Position numbers and translations under genes: made by a program. Below, piece by piece: positions 1 through 5,045 of a stretch of 6,443 nt of DNA. The notes below the pieces were generated by a model. The model made no database searches, had not been told where the DNA came from, and saw nothing but the letters and a program-made list of their open reading frames with translations. The stretch's first letter is position 1. The number at the start of each line of letters is the position of its first letter. This DNA comes from CAIXTV01 sp964543995 (GTDB taxonomy: Bacteria > Bacteroidota > Bacteroidia > Bacteroidales > CAIXTV01): NCBI GenBank assembly GCA_964543995.1, contig CAZJBB010000192.1:1-6443 (forward strand), given 5' to 3'.

Positions 1-43
1 ACGGCTCTGAACACTCTTTCCCTACACGACGCTCTTCCGATCT
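1..43 (+). other. Illumina TruSeq adapter with i5 index (contamination)
   Basis: Positions 11-43 are identical to the 33-base TruSeq Read 1 primer site, which begins ACACTCTTTCC and ends CTCTTCCGATCT. The eight bases before it (3-10, GGCTCTGA) are, from memory, the TruSeq HT i5 index D504, and positions 1-2 (AC) fit the end of the P5 arm. P5 tail, index and read primer are thus in the exact order of a dual-index library molecule. This is library DNA left on the end of an assembled sequence and not part of the genome. Genomic sequence starts at about 44. Confidence 0.98.
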
Positions 44-1096
44 GGTCCAGTGATTAATTCAGCATACAATGAAGAGGGAGTTTTTTTGTGCGCTGATGGG
101 AAAACGCTTTATTTCAGTTCCCAAGGACATAACAGTATGGGCGGTTTTGATGTGTTTAAGTCTCAATATATTAATGGCCAATGGGCTGAACCAGAAAATA
201 TGGGCTATCCTATTAATACCCCCGGCGACGATGTTTTTTTCTCATTGGCGGCAAACGGGCTTCATGCCTATTATTCTTCTTCAAAAGATGGGGGCTTTGG
301 AGATCAGGATATTTATAAAGTAACTTTTTTGGAGGGCGACAAAGTTCCCGTAAACAACTCCGAAGACAACTTATTGGCATATCGTCCGGAATTAAGTTGG
401 ACCATGGCTCAAAACATGAACGGAGAAGTACTTGCCGAAAAACCAATAGCACTTGACCTTACTGTATTGAAAGGAAGTATTTATGACGCTAAAACCAAAC
501 TTCCCTTAAATGCTTACATTGAGATCAATGACCTTGAAAAAAATGAAATCTCTGCCAGAGGGGAGTCTAATAGCCTTAGTGGAAAGTATACCTTTACCCT
601 TTCTTCAGGGAAAAACCTTGGAATATCTGTAAATAAAGAAGGCTATCTGCTCTATGCTGAAAATTTCAGTATTCCTGAATCAAAGGGATATAACGAAATA
701 GTCAAAGACCTTTATTTACTCCCTTCGGAAGTAGGAAGTAAAATAGTTCTCAATCATATTTTATTCGACTTCAATAAATCCACTCTTAGACCCGAATCCG
801 TTTCGGAACTGGAAAGGATACTTCAGATTTTCGTCAAGAATCCCGGCTTAAAAGTTGAAATATCAGGTCATACCGATAATAAAGGCAGCATTGCCTACAA
901 TACTATTCTTTCAAAGAGTCGAGCCAAAGCAGTGGTTGATTACTTAGTTACCAAAGGAGTGGATAAAAAACGATTGACTTATAAAGGTTGCTGGTATTCT
1001 CAGCCTGTAGCACCGAATACTAATCCTGACGGAAGTGATAATCCTAAAAACAGACAATTAAATCGCAGGACTGAGTTTAAAATTATAACCTGGTGA
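44..1096 (+). CDS. PD40/OmpA-type outer-membrane protein, 5'-truncated
   Basis: Partial gene, C-terminal part only. Such proteins are usually outer-membrane associated and bind peptidoglycan through the OmpA domain. Residues are counted from the GTG at 50. Residues 1-90 are PD40/WD40-like beta-propeller blades, with DGKTLYFSS, GHNSMGGFDVF and a second blade with AYYSS and DQDIY. Residues 138-210 look like a carboxypeptidase-regulatory-like beta-sandwich (KGSIYDAKTKLPL, SGKYTFTL). Residues 233-348 are the OmpA domain: HILFDFNKSTLRPES, GHTDNKGS, LSKSRA and NRRTEF. D276 and R291 stand where OmpA proteins bind the diaminopimelate of peptidoglycan. The GTG at 50 is not the true start: codons 44-49 (GGT CCA) continue the PD40 blade, and everything before them is adapter. 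Relatives commonly carry several hundred more N-terminal residues, often with TPR repeats; that part is missing here. The usual GYG-type motif after the last helix reads GCW (313-315). The gene converges with the Omp85 gene and ends 63 bases from it, with no clear terminator between them. Confidence 0.93.
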   Translation, partial: GPVINSAYNEEGVFLCADGKTLYFSSQGHNSMGGFDVFKSQYINGQWAEPENMGYPINTPGDDVFFSLAANGLHAYYSSSKDGGFGDQDIYKVTFLEGDKVPVNNSEDNLLAYRPELSWTMAQNMNGEVLAEKPIALDLTVLKGSIYDAKTKLPLNAYIEINDLEKNEISARGESNSLSGKYTFTLSSGKNLGISVNKEGYLLYAENFSIPESKGYNEIVKDLYLLPSEVGSKIVLNHILFDFNKSTLRPESVSELERILQIFVKNPGLKVEISGHTDNKGSIAYNTILSKSRAKAVVDYLVTKGVDKKRLTYKGCWYSQPVAPNTNPDGSDNPKNRQLNRRTEFKIITW

Positions 1097-1159
1097 GTTT
1101 TTCCTATGAGTGTTTTCAATATTACGCTGTGCATAATATGCTTACTAGAATTCTCTTCT

Positions 1160-2923
1160 TTAAAATAAACTTACCAATCCAAAATGAATTTTTGAGTTTT
1201 TAAATTGCAACGAAGAACTTTTATCGGCACCCAAAGCATAATATACCGAAAATATTCCTGAACGGGTATCGAAACTGATTCCTACCCCAACACCCCATGG
1301 TAAATCATGTTTAAAAACACTTAGGTTCTTTCCTTCATAATATGCACCATTCCAATAGATTCCTAAATAAGAGTTTGCGTCAAGAATATATCTGAATTCA
1401 AGATTGGCTATACTATACAGGGATGCAGTAATGGATTCTTCGTCAAAGCCTTTTAAGGTTTTTAGTCCACCAATCCTGAATTGTTCGTTTTCTAATATGT
1501 TGTTGCTGAATGTTTTGGCACTTAAAGAACGAAACAATAGGGTTGTGTTCCTGAAAAGGGGTTGAAATATAGAAAGATCGAATTTGCCCTCATATACACT
1601 GGATTGCAGTTGAATATGATCATACAAACTCAGATTTAAAGAAGGTCTTTTTTTGATATTTCTAATCCCTCCTTTCCCACTCATGGTTAAAAGAATTCCG
1701 CTTTGTGGATTGAAAAAGTAGTCGAGGGTACTCAATGAATATTCTAACCCATATAAATCCGTGCTAAAATCAAGATAAGCAGGGAGTTGTGTAGCGTTTT
1801 CAAAATTGGAGTTTGATAATGTATTTGAAGACCGATTTTGATATACTGCTTTTATCCAATGATTAAAACTAAAAAGATATTGAATCCCCAGTTGAAAATT
1901 GGTGTTAAGGTATAAAGTGTCTTTTTTGTATAAATTAAATGTCAAATCCATCCCAAAAGGAGAGTTTAAAACAAAAGGATAATTAAATCCTAACTTTAAA
2001 TCTTGAGAAGAGGCTTCTAGTTTTCTCCAATTTAAATCCATTTGCTCCCCTCGTCCAAAAACGTTCATTAATTTAAGTCTTATATCTCCGGTAATCATCA
2101 GTCTTCCGGTTTCGTTATTGGGTAAAAATCCTAAAATACCATCAAACTGGTTGTTTTTTTGCTTGTCTAAATACAAATATAAAGTGGCTTTGGACTTAAA
2201 AAATCCGGTTTCAGTGGGCTTGATCTCTTTCAAAAATTGAGATTCTTTAATTCGTTTCGATATAGCATTGATTTGTTTTTCATTGTAAAGGGCTCCTGCT
2301 TTTATTCCAATGAGATGGTAAATAAACGAAGGGGCAATGTTCAGTTTATTTTTAAAAACCAAGCTATCAATAAATATCTTTTTTTGTGGGTTTAGTTTTA
2401 AGGATGCATATACCTTATTGTTATCCATTTGAAGGCTATCCAGGGAAATTTCAGCAAAAGGGTAGCCATTGTTTTCCATGTATTGTATTAGTTTTTCGAA
2501 GATTTTATGCAGTTGCTTTTCTGAAAAATTCTCTTTCTTTTGAATCAGTTTATTTACTCCGGATTGGAGCATGATTTCATCAGAGACGTTTCCCTTTGAT
2601 AAGGATTGAAGGATGTATTTTTCTCCGCAATGTAAGTATGCTCTCAAAGTCAGAGAATCTTGAACCAATGAATCGTAATTTGCTGTTATATAGCCATTTT
2701 CGAATAATTCAAGGAGGTAAGATTTTAAGTACGAAAGGCGTGCTTCTTTGGATTTGAATTTATTTTGTAAATTTCCCTTTATTTCCTTTTGGATATAGCT
2801 GTTTTCAGGTTTTTCCGGAACAAAGATGGTTTCCAATGAATAGTTTTCCTGTGAAAAAGCAATTTCAGAAAGAAAAAGAGAAAAAAACAGTAAGAAGAAA
2901 TAAGAGTTTTTATTCAAAAGCAT
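1160..2923 (-). CDS. Omp85-family (BamA/TamA-like) outer-membrane protein
   Basis: Complete 587-residue protein. A signal peptide covers about residues 1-24 (hydrophobic core FFLLFFSLFL, probable cleavage AFS|QEN). POTRA-like segments occupy about 90-255, including the YxENNGYPFAEI helix-strand pattern at 148-159. The remainder, from about 260, is a beta-barrel of the surface-antigen D15 type. The Omp85 hallmark in strand/loop 6 is seen as RIGGLKTLKGFDEES (483-497), and the chain ends in Phe (SLF), as a barrel end signal does. Family members insert or move proteins across the outer membrane. At 587 residues it is far shorter than typical BamA (about 800) and close to TamA (about 577), so a TamA-like or lineage-specific Omp85 is more likely than the essential BamA. 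The normally near-invariant Arg of the (V/L)RGF motif is Lys here (K491, codon AAA). The ATG lies 10 bases after the ung stop, so the two genes are probably co-transcribed. No TamB-like partner is in the window. Confidence 0.88.
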   Translation of the reverse strand: MLLNKNSYFFLLFFSLFLSEIAFSQENYSLETIFVPEKPENSYIQKEIKGNLQNKFKSKEARLSYLKSYLLELFENGYITANYDSLVQDSLTLRAYLHCGEKYILQSLSKGNVSDEIMLQSGVNKLIQKKENFSEKQLHKIFEKLIQYMENNGYPFAEISLDSLQMDNNKVYASLKLNPQKKIFIDSLVFKNKLNIAPSFIYHLIGIKAGALYNEKQINAISKRIKESQFLKEIKPTETGFFKSKATLYLYLDKQKNNQFDGILGFLPNNETGRLMITGDIRLKLMNVFGRGEQMDLNWRKLEASSQDLKLGFNYPFVLNSPFGMDLTFNLYKKDTLYLNTNFQLGIQYLFSFNHWIKAVYQNRSSNTLSNSNFENATQLPAYLDFSTDLYGLEYSLSTLDYFFNPQSGILLTMSGKGGIRNIKKRPSLNLSLYDHIQLQSSVYEGKFDLSIFQPLFRNTTLLFRSLSAKTFSNNILENEQFRIGGLKTLKGFDEESITASLYSIANLEFRYILDANSYLGIYWNGAYYEGKNLSVFKHDLPWGVGVGISFDTRSGIFSVYYALGADKSSSLQFKNSKIHFGLVSLF

Positions 2924-2933
2924 GAGATATTAA

Positions 2934-3617
2934 CTATTCTAATTCCCAATTTATTTCACTCTTACCCATTCTTTTTAATATTTCGTTTGTTTTTGAAAAA
3001 TGCTTACACCCAAAGAAGCCTCTCGAAGCTGAAAGAGGCGAAGGGTGAAGAGTTTTTAGGATGCTGTGTTTAGAAGTATCAATAAGTTTTTCCTTTTCAA
3101 TGGCAAAGTTACCCCATAGTAAAAAAACAAGATGCGATTTTTTGTCGGAAAGTTTTCTTATGATGGCATCAGTAAAATGCTCCCATCCTTTTTTCTGATG
3201 TGATCCGGCTTGATTTTCTCTTACCGTAAGGGTTGCATTAAGTAAAAGGACCCCTTGTTTTGCCCAAGGTGTTAAATTTCCTGTTTTGGGAATAGGTAAT
3301 CCCAAATCATTTTGTAATTCCTTGCATATATTCAGCAAAGAAGGTGGTTTAGGGACCCCATAGGGTACCGAAAAACACAATCCATGCGCCTGGCCCAATC
3401 CATGATAGGGATCCTGACCGAGGAGTACAACTTTTACATCCGTAAATGGAGTGCAGTTAAAAGCATTAAAAATGAGGCTTCCGGGAGGAAAAATACGTTG
3501 TTTCTCCTCTTTTTCCTTAGTTAAAAATTGTTTTAATTCAAAAAAATAAGGTGAATTAAACTCTTCGTCAAGCTCCACTTTCCAACTGGCTTCAATTTCA
3601 GGATTTATTTTATTCAT
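2934..3617 (-). CDS. ung: uracil-DNA glycosylase, family 1
   Basis: Cytosolic base-excision repair enzyme that removes uracil from DNA after cytosine deamination or dUTP incorporation. The 227-residue length is normal for the family. All family-1 signatures are present. The water-activating motif GQDPYHG carries catalytic D69, with F82 in AHGLCFSV as the uracil-stacking residue. LLLNATLTV carries the uracil-reading Asn (N127), LLWGNFA is at 167-172, and HPSPLSA carries catalytic H191 and intercalating L195. The opening (WKVELDEEF, then FPP and FNAF) is also typical, which supports the ATG at 3617. It is the first gene of a likely two-gene unit with the Omp85 gene, 10 bases downstream. The ATG overlaps an in-frame ATG on the other strand, but the divergent gene begins further away. 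Only weak promoter-like sequence is seen upstream on this strand, for example TTATTTTG, reverse complement of 3678-3685. Confidence 0.98.
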   Translation of the reverse strand: MNKINPEIEASWKVELDEEFNSPYFFELKQFLTKEKEEKQRIFPPGSLIFNAFNCTPFTDVKVVLLGQDPYHGLGQAHGLCFSVPYGVPKPPSLLNICKELQNDLGLPIPKTGNLTPWAKQGVLLLNATLTVRENQAGSHQKKGWEHFTDAIIRKLSDKKSHLVFLLWGNFAIEKEKLIDTSKHSILKTLHPSPLSASRGFFGCKHFSKTNEILKRMGKSEINWELE

Positions 3618-3690
3618 GGGCAGTGAACATTCTGTTAAAAAAAATGTTGATAAAATTGGAATTGCACAAAATACTTACAAAATAAAAAAT

Positions 3691-3698
3691 TATCTTTG
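3691..3698 (+). promoter_or_regulatory. Bacteroidota -7 box before the small lipoprotein
   Basis: TATCTTTG fits the Bacteroidota -7 consensus TAnnTTTG exactly. It lies 37 bases before the ATG at 3736, giving a leader of roughly 30 bases. A TTG -33 element at the usual distance is not clear; the nearest candidate (3662-3664) is a few bases too far upstream. Transcription would start near 3704. Confidence 0.6.
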
Positions 3699-3735
3699 CG
3701 TTAGATTATTAATCATGAATATATTCAGTAAAATT

Positions 3736-3867
3736 ATGAAAAAGTTTCTTGTTTCGATCGTTTTATTCTCATTTGTTGCCATCTTAATTTCTTCTTGTAC
3801 TACACATCAGAAATGTCCGGCATATAGTCAGAATACTAGGTATAAATCCGAAAGAATCCGTTATTAG
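3736..3867 (+). CDS. small lipoprotein, 43 residues
   Basis: Short secreted lipoprotein of unknown function. MKKFLVSIVLFSFVAILISSC is a textbook type II signal: Lys-Lys N-terminus, hydrophobic core, and a lipobox ISS|C with lipidation at C21. The mature part is only 23 residues, TTHQKCPAYSQ followed by a basic tail (KSERIRY). A Cys-Pro-Ala-Tyr segment soon after the lipidated Cys is familiar to me from other small Bacteroidota lipoproteins, but no role is known to me. The ATG at 3736 is chosen because the signal peptide starts there. Upstream in-frame ATGs at 3715 and 3616 only add unrelated residues before the Lys-Lys, and 3616 lies upstream of the -7 box. The gene ends 20 bases before an intrinsic terminator, so it is probably a single-gene transcript. 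Confidence 0.82.
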   Translation: MKKFLVSIVLFSFVAILISSCTTHQKCPAYSQNTRYKSERIRY

Positions 3868-3887
3868 ATTTTTTTTACATACATTTT

Positions 3888-3920
3888 GCCCATAGCTACT
3901 CAAATAGTTATGGGCTTTTT
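3888..3920 (+). terminator. intrinsic terminator after the small lipoprotein gene
   Basis: GCCCATAGCTA (3888-3898) pairs with TAGTTATGGGC (3905-3915). This makes an 11-pair stem with one G-U pair and a six-base loop CTCAAA, followed at once by TTTTT (3916-3920). There is no T tract on the other strand, so it acts in the plus direction only. It separates the lipoprotein transcript from the gene that follows. Confidence 0.9.
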
Positions 3921-3921
3921 G

Positions 3922-3929
3922 TATATTTG
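3922..3929 (+). promoter_or_regulatory. Bacteroidota -7 box before the exported protein
   Basis: TATATTTG matches TAnnTTTG exactly and begins two bases after the terminator T tract. The ATG at 3948 lies 18 bases after the box, giving a very short leader of about 12 bases. Any -33 element would fall inside the terminator hairpin, and no TTG is visible there at the usual spacing, so promoter strength is uncertain. Confidence 0.6.
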
Positions 3930-3947
3930 TGGGACGTATTTATACCT

Positions 3948-4700
3948 ATGAATCGAAATTTTATTTTAATTTTCTTTTTTATCATTATTTCTCCCCTTAC
4001 TTTGTTTAGTCAGTCGCCAAGCAATTTGGAGAATAAAATTTTATATCAAAAAGAATGGAGCCTGGACTTGCTGCTTCATTCAAACAACAGCTGGGGGATT
4101 GGATTCAGAAAAGGCTATCATTCAACATATTATACGCATAAAATTTTCGAATTGGAGTTTATGGGGATGAAACATCCTAAAGAAGTGAAGGTTCAAAACC
4201 CTATTTTTACGAATGCAAGAAGTTATGTATTTGGTAAACTGAATGCTTTTTATATACTTCATGCCGGCGTGGGAAAGCAACATTTAATAAATACAAAACC
4301 CTATTGGGGTGGAGTGGAAGTAAAATATATTGTCTTGGCAGGAGCCTCATTGGGATTTACAATTCCAAATTATGTTTATGTGATTAAACCTTTCGATAAT
4401 TATGGAGATTATACCCTTGATGCTGAGCGCTATAACCCTGAAATTCATTCCCAAGACAGCATTTACGGAAACGGTCCAATTTTGAAAGGAATTTGGCAGA
4501 CTCAATTTCATCCCGGCGCTTATATTAAAGCAGGATTGAGTTTTGAGTTTGGGGGTATGGATCAAACCATTTGGGCGCTTGAAATTGGAGGTTTTCTTGA
4601 CGGCTATTTAACTGAAATTCCCATTATGGCCTATAACACCAATCAGCGATTGTTTACCTCCTTATATTTGAGCATTCATTTTGGAAAAAGGAAAAACTGA
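3948..4700 (+). CDS. exported protein, probable outer-membrane beta-barrel, unknown function
   Basis: Complete 250-residue protein, not assigned to a characterised family. Residues 1-21 are a signal peptide (MNRNFILIFFFIIISPLTLFS, probable cleavage before QSP). The mature part is rich in alternating hydrophobic/aromatic strands separated by Gly and Asn turns (WGIGFRKGYH, FYILHAGVGKQ, YIVLAGASLGFTIPNYVYV, AYIKAGLSFEFGG, LYLSIHFGK), as in small barrels. MKHPKE (74-79), the GVGKQ turn and the AGASLGF strand resemble a conserved uncharacterised Bacteroidota family I have seen before; this is recall, not a search. The ATG at 3948 is chosen because an in-frame TTG at 3927 lies inside the -7 box and would add seven residues ahead of a normal signal peptide. 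The small lipoprotein gene upstream is separated by a terminator, so any joint role is only suggested by position. Confidence 0.8.
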   Translation: MNRNFILIFFFIIISPLTLFSQSPSNLENKILYQKEWSLDLLLHSNNSWGIGFRKGYHSTYYTHKIFELEFMGMKHPKEVKVQNPIFTNARSYVFGKLNAFYILHAGVGKQHLINTKPYWGGVEVKYIVLAGASLGFTIPNYVYVIKPFDNYGDYTLDAERYNPEIHSQDSIYGNGPILKGIWQTQFHPGAYIKAGLSFEFGGMDQTIWALEIGGFLDGYLTEIPIMAYNTNQRLFTSLYLSIHFGKRKN

Positions 4701-4859
4701 ATATGCTAACTTCTTATTAATTGCACTTATACTTTGCTAATAATAAGTTATACGATTTCGAATTATAATATTGTCTTACAGCTTACCTTAAAATGCCGAT
4801 GCAATAGATCCACCATATAGCAAGAGCGATTAACTAATATAGCTAACGGATTTTAGAAA
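4701..4859. other. noncoding stretch between exported-protein gene and IS leader
   Basis: No gene is seen in these AT-rich bases, which belong to a 345-base gap before the transposase. They may be host intergenic DNA, the outer left end of the insertion sequence, or both; the junction is not visible. A short inverted repeat (CTTATTA 4713-4719 / TAATAAG 4741-4747) has a 21-base loop and no T tract, so it is a poor terminator. ATATAGC occurs twice (4815-4821 and 4837-4843), and AATAGATCC (4803-4811) recurs in the candidate RNA (4922-4930). Confidence 0.5.
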
Positions 4860-4874
4860 AGTCAGTATCTTTGC
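4860..4874 (+). repeat. left copy of imperfect 15-base direct repeat
   Basis: AGTCAGTATCTTTGC matches AGTCAGAATGTTTGG at the far right of the window in 12 of 15 positions. It includes the -7 box of the candidate guide RNA. It may mark the core and flank where the element recombines. Confidence 0.5.
4866..4873 (+). promoter_or_regulatory. -7 box for candidate guide RNA and transposase
   Basis: TATCTTTG is a perfect TAnnTTTG match, identical in sequence to the box before the small lipoprotein. It predicts a transcript starting near 4878-4880, exactly where the closing helix of the folded leader begins. No TTG -33 element is present 17-23 bases upstream, so the promoter looks half-complete in this chromosomal state. 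Confidence 0.6.
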
Positions 4875-4877
4875 TTA

Positions 4878-5025
4878 ACTCAATGCAAGGCCGGTCCTAA
4901 AACTGTTACTAATGAGTACGAAATAGATCCTGGTTGAGATGTATGCCATAACTAAAGTGGCGGTGCTTATAAAAGCAACCCCGTTCAGAATATTTCAACA
5001 TGCCAAAAGCACATCTCCATTGAGT
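4878..5025 (+). ncRNA. candidate IS110 bridge RNA
   Basis: Proposed guide RNA for the adjacent transposase, about 150-165 bases long, similar to the 177 bases of IS621. Long-range pairing is visible. ACTCAATG (4878-4885) pairs perfectly with CATTGAGT (5018-5025). GAGATGT (4936-4942) pairs perfectly with ACATCTC (5011-5017), directly next to it, giving a three-way junction. Domain 1 (4886-4935) can form a hairpin with internal loops: CCGG 4891-4894 with CC.GG 4929-4933, CTA 4897-4899 with TAG 4924-4926, and ACT 4908-4910 with AGT 4915-4917. Domain 2 (4943-5010) holds GCCA/TGGC (4945-4948/4958-4961), then GG-TGCTT/AAGCA-A-CC (4962-4980), then a less paired segment containing TCAGAATATTT (4985-4995). 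Two looped domains fit the target- and donor-binding loops of bridge RNAs. The 3' end could run to about 5045. The fold is by eye; sequence, position and promoter support it, but no homologue comparison was possible. Confidence 0.6.
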
Positions 5026-5045
5026 ATTATTTTAAAAACATAAAG

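Noticed and set aside
1131..1141. Perfect palindrome GCATAATATGC between the convergent genes
   Set aside because: There is only one base at the centre, so no hairpin loop can form, and no T tract follows. Likely chance in AT-rich DNA.
3616..3735. An 83-residue reading of the small lipoprotein gene starting at the ATG at 3616
   Set aside because: The extra 40 residues precede a complete lipoprotein signal, and the start overlaps the ung start codon and lies upstream of the -7 box.
3927..3947. TTG start at 3927 for the exported protein
   Set aside because: The codon lies inside the TATATTTG promoter box, and the ATG at 3948 begins a normal signal peptide.
4713..4747. Inverted repeat CTTATTA/TAATAAG as a terminator for the exported-protein gene
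   Set aside because: Seven AT-rich pairs around a 21-base loop with no T tract are not a credible intrinsic terminator.
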